Source: UBA1413 sp964349885
GTDB lineage: Bacteria; Bacteroidota; Bacteroidia; Bacteroidales; Prolixibacteraceae
Assembly: GCA_964349885.1 (NCBI GenBank)
Contig: CAYGIQ010000106.1
Coordinates: 1 to 9,269, forward strand
Reading direction: 5' to 3'
Length of the DNA stretch: 9,269 nucleotides
Position 1 is the stretch's first letter. Each line of letters starts with the position of its first letter. The translations under genes were made by a program, and so were the position numbers. Positions 1 through 7,041 of this stretch are shown here, in pieces. The notes under the pieces were generated by a model, which saw only the letters and a program-made list of their open reading frames with translations, had not been told where the DNA came from and made no database searches.

Positions 1-22
1 GACTCGATCCGGTGGTGGCCAT
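1..22 (-). CDS. Possible 5' end of a further minus-strand gene, cut by the window edge
   Basis: An ATG lies on the minus strand at 22-20, only 9 nt after the mgtE stop codon, and is preceded by a purine-rich AGAGAGAA stretch. The seven codons available read M-A-T-T-G-S-S with no stop. The tight spacing would fit a third gene in the rsmA-mgtE operon. Seven codons cannot identify a product, and a chance ATG is quite possible. Confidence 0.25.
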
Positions 23-31
23 TAATTCTCT

Positions 32-1390
32 CTAAAAAACCTCTAGAAACAAACTGCTTATCAACAAATAGATGGTAAGTCCAAGAACATCGTTCATGGT
101 GGTAATAAAAGGCCCTGTAGCAACTGCAGGATCTATTTTAACCTTGTCGAGCGCTAAAGGAATAAGAGATCCGAAAACAGATGCAATAATCATTACGATA
201 AAGAGCGACAAAGATACCGCCCAAGTTAGGCTCATATTGTCGGCAAACATAAAATTGTAAAGAAAAATAAGGGCAGCAAAAATACCTCCGGTTAGCAATG
301 CCACCGAAAGCTGTTTAAGGAGTTTCTGTCCTGGAGTGGCAAAGTCCTTTACGCCGCTGGCAAGCGATTGCACCACAATGGAAGATGATTGCACCCCAAC
401 ATTACCGGCCATAGCGGCGATTAAAGGAATAAAAAATGCCGTGGCAGGAAGTTGTGCCAATGCATCTTCGTGGGCGCCAATCACTTTCGCCCCCATAATT
501 CCACCAAATAGGCCAATCATAAGCCACGGAACCCTTGCCCGGGTGAGTGTCCATACCTTATCGCCGGCCTCAACATCGCCGGTAATACCCGAAACCATGT
601 TGTAATCCCTTTCAGCCTCCTCACGAACTACGTCCATAACGTCGTCGAAGGTGATACGACCCTTAAGCCGGCCAATCTCATCGACCACCGGAATAGCCAC
701 AAGGTCATATTTCTCCATCATCTGGGCCACCTCCTGCTGAGGGGTATCGGTAAACACCCTCATAACCTCTGCAGTGTAGATCTTTGAAATTCGGGTGTTG
801 GTATTGTTAAGAATCAACTTTTTCAATGATAGTATTCCACGCAAAATCATGGCATCATCTACCACGTAGACGTAATAGATATCATCGACATTTTCGGCCT
901 GCCGACCAATTTCCTTAAGGCAGGTAGCCACCGTCCAGTTTTCGTTTACTGTTACCAGCTCCTTGGCCATAATACCCCCTGCGGTATCTTCGTCGTATTC
1001 CAACAGATCAACAATATCGCCAGCTATATCAACATCTTCAATTTCCTTAAGAACCAAAAGCTTGACAGCCTCGTCGAGTTCCCCCAAAATATCTGCAGCA
1101 TCGTCAGAATCCATGTGCTCGATAAACTGGTGGGCAATGTACTCGGGAGGAAGGGCATTTAGAAACCTCCGCCGGTTGTCTTCAGGGATTTCGACAAGCA
1201 CATCCGAAGCCTTTTCACCATCGAGCAGCAGATAGATGTATTTAGCCTGCTCAAGGGTTAGGGTATCCATAATTTCGGCAATATCGGCAGCGTGCAACTC
1301 TTCCAACAACTGCATGACCCTGTCCGTATCATTTGCCTCGATCAGCAACTTCAGGTTATCGACATACGCTCTAGTCAGTTCAGTATTCAT
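32..1390 (-). CDS. mgtE: Magnesium transporter MgtE
   Basis: This is a full-length MgtE (452 aa), an inner-membrane Mg2+ channel/transporter gated by intracellular Mg2+. The order of domains is typical: an acidic helical N domain (about 25-140) ending in the conserved EYDEDTAGG stretch at 131-139, two CBS domains (about 140-203 and 204-262), a connecting 'plug' helix (about 263-282), and a membrane domain with about five helices from residue 287 to the C-terminus. The membrane domain carries GNVGVQSS (329-336) and the pore signature around PAVATGP...TTMNDVLG (421-437). By homology with the Thermus thermophilus protein, D434 should be the pore Mg2+-binding aspartate. The start codon overlaps the rsmA stop as ATGA, so translation is probably coupled. 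I see no frameshift or missing motif. The family is certain; substrates other than Mg2+ (Co2+ for some members) cannot be excluded. Confidence 0.97.
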   Translation of the reverse strand: MNTELTRAYVDNLKLLIEANDTDRVMQLLEELHAADIAEIMDTLTLEQAKYIYLLLDGEKASDVLVEIPEDNRRRFLNALPPEYIAHQFIEHMDSDDAADILGELDEAVKLLVLKEIEDVDIAGDIVDLLEYDEDTAGGIMAKELVTVNENWTVATCLKEIGRQAENVDDIYYVYVVDDAMILRGILSLKKLILNNTNTRISKIYTAEVMRVFTDTPQQEVAQMMEKYDLVAIPVVDEIGRLKGRITFDDVMDVVREEAERDYNMVSGITGDVEAGDKVWTLTRARVPWLMIGLFGGIMGAKVIGAHEDALAQLPATAFFIPLIAAMAGNVGVQSSSIVVQSLASGVKDFATPGQKLLKQLSVALLTGGIFAALIFLYNFMFADNMSLTWAVSLSLFIVMIIASVFGSLIPLALDKVKIDPAVATGPFITTMNDVLGLTIYLLISSLFLEVF

Positions 1391-2166
1391 AGCCCGTTGG
1401 GTTGAGGTCTTGTTAACAGACCGGTTAATTCAATAAACTGTTCAACTGATAGCTGTTCTCCCCTCAGGGAGGCAAAGGATGCGGGCACTTTACACCCTAG
1501 CGGTTTAAGGGCGTTTCCCAACACCTTGCGACGTTGATTGAAGGCAGCCTTTACAACCTGTTTAAAAAACAGCTCGTCGCAGCCGAGTCTTTCTCTAGAA
1601 TTTCGTGTAAGCCTAACCACAGCCGATTTTACCTTAGGAGGTGGCACAAATACCTGTTCGCCAACGGTAAACAGATATTCAATATGGTAATATGCTTGCA
1701 GCAGCACGCTTAATATACCGTAGGTCTTTGTACCAGGACCAGCGGCAAAACGCTCTGCTACCTCCTTCTGCACCATACCAACAACAGTGGGAATGCGATC
1801 GTGATGGTCGAGAATACGGAAAAATATTTGCGATGAAATATTGTATGGAAAATTCCCTATAATGCTGAAATTTTCGGAAAACAGGGAATTTAAATCGAGT
1901 TTTAAAAAATCACCCGACACAATCCTTAAGGGAAATTCATGGTACTTCTCATGCAAGAATTCGACAGAATCCCGGTCAATTTCAATTACAGTAAGCTTTA
2001 TCGAAGCGGTCTCAAGAAGAAATTGCGTAAGTACTCCTGTTCCAGGACCAATCTCAAGCACTTGGTCGCCGGAAGAAATAGGAAGAGAATCAACAATTTT
2101 TCGGGCAATATTCTGGTCCTTCAGAAAATGTTGCCCCAGACTTTTTTTCGGTCTTACAACATTCAT
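1387..2166 (-). CDS. rsmA: 16S rRNA (adenine(1518)-N(6)/adenine(1519)-N(6))-dimethyltransferase RsmA (KsgA)
   Basis: RsmA uses S-adenosylmethionine to dimethylate two adjacent adenines in the 3'-terminal hairpin of 16S rRNA, late in 30S subunit assembly. The motifs are all visible: SLGQHFL near the N-terminus, the SAM-binding EIGPGTGVLT (motif I), the acidic EIDRD that contacts the ribose (motif II), the catalytic NFPYNIS (motif IV), then VFVPPPKVKSAVVR and AFNQRRKVLGNALK in the C-terminal part. The frame is open up to an ATG at 2181, giving 264 aa. I prefer the ATG at 2166 (259 aa) because family members typically begin M-x-x-V-[KR]-P-K-K-x-L-G-Q; the ATG at 2169 is also possible. No Shine-Dalgarno sequence decides between them. 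It is the first gene of the operon with mgtE. No clear minus-strand promoter was found; the best candidate is a 7/8 match (TACTTTTA) at 2284-2277. Confidence 0.96.
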   Translation of the reverse strand: MNVVRPKKSLGQHFLKDQNIARKIVDSLPISSGDQVLEIGPGTGVLTQFLLETASIKLTVIEIDRDSVEFLHEKYHEFPLRIVSGDFLKLDLNSLFSENFSIIGNFPYNISSQIFFRILDHHDRIPTVVGMVQKEVAERFAAGPGTKTYGILSVLLQAYYHIEYLFTVGEQVFVPPPKVKSAVVRLTRNSRERLGCDELFFKQVVKAAFNQRRKVLGNALKPLGCKVPASFASLRGEQLSVEQFIELTGLLTRPQPNGL

Positions 2167-2208
2167 CATATTCGCTACCATCCATAATGCCCTATATTTG
2201 ATTAACCA

Positions 2209-2239
2209 TTGCCGACATTAGAACTAATTTCTAATTTTG
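2209..2239 (+). promoter_or_regulatory. Predicted Bacteroidota-type promoter facing right
   Basis: TAATTTTG at 2232-2239 matches the Bacteroidota -7 consensus TAnnTTTG exactly. A TTG at 2209-2211 sits 20 bp upstream, the expected spacing for the -33 element. A start of transcription near 2245 is predicted. The nearest downstream start codon on this strand is at 2513, so this would give a leader of roughly 270 nt, or a separate small transcript. Confidence 0.5.
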
Positions 2240-2491
2240 TCATTTGAAAAAATATTTGTTTCCGGCAATCGATTCGTAAAAGTACACAACTTTGTTGGGA
2301 AACTATTGGTTCAATTTAAATTTTCGTTCACCGTTGCATTTTTCACAGCTCATTTGTTTACAACCATATAACTGGATTAAAAATTTGTGCAGTCATAAGC
2401 GCCATCATTTAAAATAACCCCACAATAAACCGACCCCAATTGGGTTTTGTTAGAACATTTACCTTAGGGAAGTCATTTCGCCCTTACCGTT

Positions 2492-2499
2492 TACTTTTA
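2492..2499 (+). promoter_or_regulatory. Weak -7-like box just upstream of the flippase-like gene
   Basis: TACTTTTA matches TAnnTTTG at 5 of the 6 fixed positions and ends 13 nt before the TTG start codon. No convincing -33 TTG lies 19-21 bp upstream. If used, it would give a leader of only a few nucleotides. Confidence 0.25.
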
Positions 2500-2512
2500 T
2501 AATTCAACTGTT

Positions 2513-3496
2513 TTGAAACAGAAAGCAAAGAGCGCGATAAAATACTTGGCATTCTTTTTTGTCGGGATAGCAATATTTTGGTGGATATACCGCGACCAGG
2601 ATGTAGCGCGCATAACAGCCATTCTTAAAAACGACGTTAACTACTTCTGGATTTGGATTTCACTCTTGCTTGGGGTGCTCAGTCACATCAGTCGGGCCAT
2701 TAGATGGCAGTATCTAATTGAACCAATGGGCGTTCGACCTGGTCTTATCAATACATTTTTTGCCGTAATGGCCGGTTATTTCATGAACCTCATAGTACCC
2801 CGGATGGGAGAGCTTACCAAATGTGGTGTTCTAACAAAATATGAGAAGATCTCGTTCGCACGCCTAATAGGAACAGTAGTTACCGAACGCATCTTCGACC
2901 TAATTATGCTGGCCCTGCTTGCCTTATTAATGCTGGTTACACAGTTCGGGCAGGTTTTATCATTTTTGAACGAACATCCAGGGGTAGGCGAAAATTTTTA
3001 TGCATTAATAACTTCCCCCTATTTATTGACAGCCACGCTGACAGCGATAGTGTTTTCCCTCATATTTAGAAAAAGAATACTTAACAGCAAGCTTTATGAA
3101 AGGTTTCGGCAAACTGCGATGCATCTTAGAGAGGGTATTTTATCGTTCAGACAATTGAAAAACAAATCTGGCTTTATCTTTCATACCCTCTTTATCTGGA
3201 TGATGTATTATCTCATGCTGTATGTCTCATTTATGGCATTCGATTTTACGGCATCCCTTGGACCTTTAGCTGGATTGACGGTTTATGTGATGGGTAGCTT
3301 CGGGATGGTAGCCCCAGTGCAGGGGGGCATAGGTGCTTGGCACTTTATGACCCGAGAGGGACTATTCTTGTATGGTATTCCCTATGAAGACGGACTGGTT
3401 TTTGCGTTTTTGGCCCATGGCATTATGACCCTAATGATCATAGTAATAGGGGCCATTTCAGTAGCCGCATTGCCTCTATACAATAGAAAAAGGTAG
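2513..3496 (+). CDS. Flippase-like / lysylphosphatidylglycerol synthase TM-family (UPF0104) integral membrane protein
   Basis: The protein (327 aa) is strongly hydrophobic, with about seven or eight membrane segments (near 9-26, 43-60, 80-97, 122-145, 163-184, 222-245, 251-270 and 292-320). It resembles the membrane domain of MprF and the stand-alone UPF0104 proteins (PF03706). Recognisable family features are HISRAIRW (58-65), PRMGE (96-100), TERIFDL (124-130) and the GGIGAWH loop (271-277). The catalytic aminoacyl-transferase domain of MprF is absent, so lysyl-phosphatidylglycerol synthesis is not predicted. Relatives are thought to move or bind lipid-linked substrates, but the substrate is unknown. 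The start is a TTG: an in-frame TAG lies at 2465-2467, no ATG or GTG intervenes, and the next in-frame ATG would delete two membrane helices. The MKQKAKSAIKYL N-terminus looks right for the family. A LolE-like permease gene follows after 175 nt. Confidence 0.85.
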   Translation: MKQKAKSAIKYLAFFFVGIAIFWWIYRDQDVARITAILKNDVNYFWIWISLLLGVLSHISRAIRWQYLIEPMGVRPGLINTFFAVMAGYFMNLIVPRMGELTKCGVLTKYEKISFARLIGTVVTERIFDLIMLALLALLMLVTQFGQVLSFLNEHPGVGENFYALITSPYLLTATLTAIVFSLIFRKRILNSKLYERFRQTAMHLREGILSFRQLKNKSGFIFHTLFIWMMYYLMLYVSFMAFDFTASLGPLAGLTVYVMGSFGMVAPVQGGIGAWHFMTREGLFLYGIPYEDGLVFAFLAHGIMTLMIIVIGAISVAALPLYNRKR

Positions 3497-3640
3497 ACAA
3501 TGCAGACCTGCAACTGAAAAGTACCGAAAGGAAAAGTTCAGTCACAATAACCAAATGGAATGGCCAGAAACTATTCAATCTACTGATTAAATCCATCCCG
3601 TCCCACTTTTGGATGTAAGTGAACAATCGGACTGCTTTTG

Positions 3641-3648
3641 TATCTTTA
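3641..3648 (+). promoter_or_regulatory. -7-like box upstream of the ABC permease gene
   Basis: TATCTTTA differs from the TAnnTTTG consensus only at the last base and sits in a TTTTGTATCTTTACAA context common before Bacteroidota genes. It ends 23 nt before the preferred ATG at 3672 and 8 nt before the alternative ATG at 3657. No TTG with ideal spacing is present upstream, so activity is uncertain. Confidence 0.4.
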
Positions 3649-3671
3649 CAACCAACATGCAAAGTTCATTT

Positions 3672-4925
3672 ATGCATACCGAACGATTTATTGCAAGGCG
3701 GCTGTTTCGCGACAAATCGAACAGCCGGCATCTCTCGCGTAAAATCTTAAGAGTTGCCCTGCTGGGTATATCTTTGGGCATGGCAGTTATGCTGCTATCC
3801 ATTGCTGTGGTATCAGGCTTTAAAAAGACCATAAGCGACAAGGTTTTTGGGTTTGGAGCACATATACAGCTTGTAAATTTCGATACCAACTACTCATTCG
3901 AAACTGCACCAGTAAGTGCAGAGCAACCCTTTTTAAGCACAATTGGTGATTTGCCAAATGTGGCGAGCATCACGAAATTCGCCACCAAACCGGGCATCAT
4001 AAAAACAGACGATTACATTCAGGGTATAATCCTAAAGGGAGTCGATCATGATTACAATTGGGACTTTTTTGCGCAACATCTTGTGGAGGGCAATCTCCCC
4101 GATCTTACAACTCTGGAAAGATCGAACGACTTACTGGTTTCAGACAACCTATGCAAACTGCTAAGAATAAAAATGCATGACCTATTGCTGGTCTATTTTA
4201 TTTTGCCCAATGAGCAGATTCCTCGCATAAGACAGTTCCGGGTAACAGGCATTTATAATACCAACCTGCAAGAGTTCGATAACATATTTGTGTTTGGCGA
4301 TCTAAGACAGGTGCAACATATTAACAATTGGAATGAATCTCAGATTAGTGGTTTTGAGATCATTGCTCACGACTACACACAACTTGAAGAGACCTTTGAG
4401 CAGATAAGAAGCGAGGTGGTTTTTTATTCAAGCGAGCCGGGCAATACCCTCCGCCCTGCTTCAATCGAGCAGAAATATCCCCAAATATTCGACTGGCTTT
4501 CAATTCTCGATATGAATGTATGGGTAATCCTCATTCTTATGATAGCCGTAGCCGGTTTCAATATGATTTCAGCGCTGCTGGTTCTGATCCTCGAGCGCAG
4601 CCGAATGATTGGAATACTAAAATCACTGGGGTCGAGCAACAATTTACTCCGCAATGTATTTCTTTACCTATCGGTCTACCTGCTTTCAAGAGGATTGTTT
4701 TGGGGAAACTTATTGGGGTTGTCCATTCTATTCTTGCAAAAATATTTTGAACTTTTCGAACTTAACCCAGCTTCGTACTATATGTCGGTGGTACCGGTGC
4801 ACATTACACCCTTGTCGGTAGTGCTTCTGAATGCCGGAGTGATCCTAACTACCATGATGATGCTTTTATTGCCCACCTATCTGATTGGTAAAATCTCGCC
4901 AGATAAATCAATTGCCTTTGATTAG
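3672..4925 (+). CDS. FtsX-like ABC transporter permease, LolC/LolE type
   Basis: The protein (417 aa) has the LolC/LolE/MacB layout. One membrane helix lies near the N-terminus (about 26-48), preceded by the family-typical ERFIARRLF. A large extracytoplasmic domain (about 50-275) follows, then three C-terminal helices (about 281-305, 330-355 and 380-403). The loop after the second helix, ILERSRMIGILKSLGSSN (306-323), is the FtsX-family segment that couples to the ATPase. The tail PTYLIGKISPDKSIAFD is also typical. It should be an inner-membrane subunit of an ABC system acting on lipoproteins or envelope substrates. No ATPase or second permease gene is in the window, so the partner must be encoded elsewhere. 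The frame is open from a TTG at 3609. I chose the ATG at 3672 because homologues start five or so residues before F-I-A-[RK]-R; the ATG at 3657 is the alternative. Lipoprotein release is only an inference from the family. Confidence 0.88.
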   Translation: MHTERFIARRLFRDKSNSRHLSRKILRVALLGISLGMAVMLLSIAVVSGFKKTISDKVFGFGAHIQLVNFDTNYSFETAPVSAEQPFLSTIGDLPNVASITKFATKPGIIKTDDYIQGIILKGVDHDYNWDFFAQHLVEGNLPDLTTLERSNDLLVSDNLCKLLRIKMHDLLLVYFILPNEQIPRIRQFRVTGIYNTNLQEFDNIFVFGDLRQVQHINNWNESQISGFEIIAHDYTQLEETFEQIRSEVVFYSSEPGNTLRPASIEQKYPQIFDWLSILDMNVWVILILMIAVAGFNMISALLVLILERSRMIGILKSLGSSNNLLRNVFLYLSVYLLSRGLFWGNLLGLSILFLQKYFELFELNPASYYMSVVPVHITPLSVVLLNAGVILTTMMMLLLPTYLIGKISPDKSIAFD

Positions 4926-4958
4926 AAACATTGCACTATGCCCCTTTGCAACCCATTG

Positions 4959-4966
4959 TATATTTG
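4959..4966 (+). promoter_or_regulatory. -7 box immediately upstream of the Nudix gene
   Basis: TATATTTG matches TAnnTTTG exactly and ends only 6 nt before the ATG at 4973. Transcription from it would begin at or next to the start codon, giving a leaderless or nearly leaderless message. No good -33 TTG lies 19-21 bp upstream (the nearest gives 25 bp), so readthrough from the permease gene 47 nt upstream is an alternative. Confidence 0.4.
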
Positions 4967-4972
4967 TACTGT

Positions 4973-5629
4973 ATGAACTGGTGGCGTGATTCAATTTCAA
5001 GAATGCTTGAGGGCGAACTTCCTGGAAAACTGGCCCATAGAAGTTTGTTGCCTCCGGAAAGAGACATAGATCTACCCGAGGACTTTGAGTCGATTGCCAC
5101 TCCCAGCGGAGTATTGCTGGTGCTGTTCATGAAAGAAAGTAAGCTATGCATTGCCCTAATAAAAAGACCAGCTCATATGAAATACCATCCTGGGCAGATT
5201 GGTTTGCCGGGAGGGAAGCTTGAACCATCCGATTCCAATACTTTAGAGGCAGCCATCCGTGAGACATTTGAGGAGGTTGGCTTGGAACGAGGCATGCTTG
5301 AGATATTGGGAAAATTAACCCCACTCTATTTATCGGTAACCAACTACCTGATTTACCCCTATATCGCTTGGTGCTCTATGCCTCCTGAATTTAAGCTCAA
5401 TCACAACGAGGCCGAAAAGCTTATGTTAATCCCATTAGAAACTCTGAGTATCAAGAATATTCGATTCCGAACGCTGGAAACGCACACAGGTGCACTCACC
5501 GTGCCTGGATTTGAGGCTTCAGGTGAGTTTGTTTGGGGAGCAACAGCCATGATTCTTAGCGAATTTATGTGGCTTGTCGATAACGATCAACTATTCGGGA
5601 AGCAAATTGGCATAGTGTCCGAAATGTGA
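4973..5629 (+). CDS. Nudix hydrolase, CoA pyrophosphatase (NudL/YeaB-like) type
   Basis: The 218-aa protein has a Nudix fold that should cleave a diphosphate bond with Mg2+ or Mn2+ bound by the Nudix glutamates. The box is present as GGK (80-82) with RETFEEVGL (96-104), including the catalytic E97, E100 and E101. Just before it, IKRPAHMKYHPGQIGLPGG (63-81) matches the UPF0035 signature (R-x4-[RK]-x3-G-x3-[FL]-P-G-G) that marks the CoA/acyl-CoA pyrophosphatase branch, such as E. coli NudL and human NUDT7. The most likely reaction is CoA to 3',5'-ADP plus 4'-phosphopantetheine, but the exact substrate is an inference. An open frame begins at a TTG at 4931; the ATG at 4973 is preferred because the earlier part covers the promoter-like box and resembles no family N-terminus. 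The last 39 bp overlap the 3' end of mltF on the other strand; this tail lies beyond the conserved domain. Confidence 0.9.
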   Translation: MNWWRDSISRMLEGELPGKLAHRSLLPPERDIDLPEDFESIATPSGVLLVLFMKESKLCIALIKRPAHMKYHPGQIGLPGGKLEPSDSNTLEAAIRETFEEVGLERGMLEILGKLTPLYLSVTNYLIYPYIAWCSMPPEFKLNHNEAEKLMLIPLETLSIKNIRFRTLETHTGALTVPGFEASGEFVWGATAMILSEFMWLVDNDQLFGKQIGIVSEM

Positions 5630-7012
5630 CAGTACCGAATTCACAAATTCATAGGGTTCGCGCCCTCTGGCATATCCCCATCGAACAACAGGATCGTTGT
5701 AGTATATAGGCACCGATTTGTTGAGCAAATAGAAATCCACATTGTCTTTCCATTTTAACGGATCTCGGCCAAATTTTTCTGCCAATCTTTGTGCATCTCG
5801 AACATGCCCCAGCCCAACGTTATAAGCCGCCAGTACAAACTTTGTGCGTTCATCGCTGTTGGAAATCTCTTTGGCAAACTGAGCGTCGAGCCATGCAAGC
5901 AACTTTATGCCGCCACGTATATTTTCAGCCGGATCGTAAATATCGGAAACGCCCATCGTTTCAGCAGTCTCGGGCATCAATTGCATCAGGCCAGTAGCAC
6001 CGGCCCATGAAACAGCTTCGGCATCAAATTGTGACTCTTGGAATACAACGGAGGCAACCAGCCGCCAATCCAGACCATAATGCCGTGAAGTCGTTTGTAT
6101 CAATTCATCATAGCCCGAGATTCTACCATCAACGTTGCTGTGCCATTCGCTTGTTGCCCGTTGAAGACCACGCTGCCCAGCAAAATATTTTTGTTCCAAC
6201 CTTGCAAGCTCTCCTGAAGCGGCAAAATTAATTAGCCAATCGTCAAGGAAGGCCTTTAAGCGGTGCGTATCTTTTCTTACAGCCCAGGCAATGTTCTGAT
6301 GAAAACTTAGGGGGACATTAGCATCAATTTGAGGATAGTTATGCATGTAAAGCAATGCCACGTTTTCGTCGCAAACGGTATACCCTATTGTACCTTCGGC
6401 TACTTGGGTCACAAGCTGTTCTACTCCCATTATGGAGTCCTCCCTAATGGAAATCAGGCTGCCAATTTCATCCTGAATATTATGCAATCGGTCTGCAAAT
6501 GACGATCCTTTTTGAACTACAACAGTTTGCCCCGCCAAATCAAGTTGGTTCCGGATAAAGTGATGTTGAGAGCCGGGCGACTCTCTTAGTTGAACCAGCA
6601 TCTGTCGGGTTTGTCCGATAGGCAGCGTGAAATCTACACGTTGACTTCGTTCATGGGTTATAGTTAAATTTTTGGCTGCAAGATCGAACCGACCAGATTC
6701 GAGGCCAATAAGCGTCTCCTCAAGGTCATTGCTAACGACCAGTTCAAGTCGAAGGTCCATATCATTGGCCAATTTTTTTAATATCTCATATTTAAATCCC
6801 ATTGGCCGGCCGCGATATACAAAATAATTGGTAAGGTTATAGTCAACCACTACCCGGAGCTTTCCCTCTTCGAGAATTCCATCAAGATCACGAAGTGGAG
6901 TCTCGAAACGTCCATTGTTCCATACAATGGCACTGCGCGTTTGTTCAATGCAAGTCGAAAATGCAAACAGTACTGCAATCAGTGCCATTATGTTTCTATA
7001 CTTCAAAAACAT
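5591..7012 (-). CDS. mltF: MltF-type membrane-bound lytic murein transglycosylase
   Basis: The 473-aa protein joins two domains as in MltF. An N-terminal solute-binding-protein-like domain (SBP_bac_3, about 48-278) starts at EEGKLRVVVDYN and includes the FDLAAKNLTIT...RVDFTLP segment. A C-terminal SLT/GEWL lysozyme-like domain (about 300-440) follows. The predicted catalytic acid is E326 in VVFQESQFD; it is followed by GATGLMQLMPET (338-349) and AAYNVGLGHVRDA (395-407), both hallmarks of lytic transglycosylases. It should cleave peptidoglycan in the periplasm to give 1,6-anhydromuropeptides. The first ~20 residues form a hydrophobic signal ending in Cys21. The preceding FST is a poor lipobox, so lipid anchoring is likely but not certain. 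The frame is open to an ATG at 7060, inside the porin gene; the ATG at 7012 is chosen because it puts the signal sequence at the N-terminus and leaves a 29-nt gap after the porin stop. It is probably cotranscribed with the porin. Confidence 0.93.
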   Translation of the reverse strand: MFLKYRNIMALIAVLFAFSTCIEQTRSAIVWNNGRFETPLRDLDGILEEGKLRVVVDYNLTNYFVYRGRPMGFKYEILKKLANDMDLRLELVVSNDLEETLIGLESGRFDLAAKNLTITHERSQRVDFTLPIGQTRQMLVQLRESPGSQHHFIRNQLDLAGQTVVVQKGSSFADRLHNIQDEIGSLISIREDSIMGVEQLVTQVAEGTIGYTVCDENVALLYMHNYPQIDANVPLSFHQNIAWAVRKDTHRLKAFLDDWLINFAASGELARLEQKYFAGQRGLQRATSEWHSNVDGRISGYDELIQTTSRHYGLDWRLVASVVFQESQFDAEAVSWAGATGLMQLMPETAETMGVSDIYDPAENIRGGIKLLAWLDAQFAKEISNSDERTKFVLAAYNVGLGHVRDAQRLAEKFGRDPLKWKDNVDFYLLNKSVPIYYNDPVVRWGYARGREPYEFVNSVLSHFGHYANLLPE

Positions 7013-7041
7013 AATTTCAGAATTGGTTAATAACTGGGGGG

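Larger units (their letters stand above)
2182..2512. other. Divergent intergenic spacer between rsmA and the flippase-like gene
   Basis: This 331-bp AT-rich spacer has no plausible coding ORF. It holds a strong plus-strand promoter match at 2209-2239 and a weaker box at 2492-2499. At 2435-2444 is the perfect palindrome CCCAATTGGG, followed by TTTT. A longer imperfect pairing is possible between 2411-2420 and 2442-2451 (8 of 10 positions, 21-nt loop). I see no tRNA, riboswitch or known RNA motif. Confidence 0.6.

Noticed and set aside
2224..2237. Tandem direct repeat CTAATTT CTAATTT.
   Set aside because: Two copies of a short AT-rich heptamer are not significant; the second copy simply forms part of the -7 box.
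2208..2269. Inverted repeat ATTGCCG (2208-2214) / CGGCAAT (2263-2269) bracketing the promoter at 2209-2239, as a possible operator.
   Set aside because: Seven-base arms at free spacing are expected about once by chance in a spacer of this size, and no regulator gene is adjacent.
3501..3512. Inverted repeat TGCAG-AC-CTGCA just after the flippase-like gene, considered as a terminator.
   Set aside because: The two-base spacer cannot form a stable loop, the stem is short and no U-run follows.
3438..3889. Open frames on the minus strand over the end of the flippase-like gene and the start of the permease gene.
   Set aside because: They are antisense to well-supported genes, resemble no family I recognise, and have no promoter-like box.
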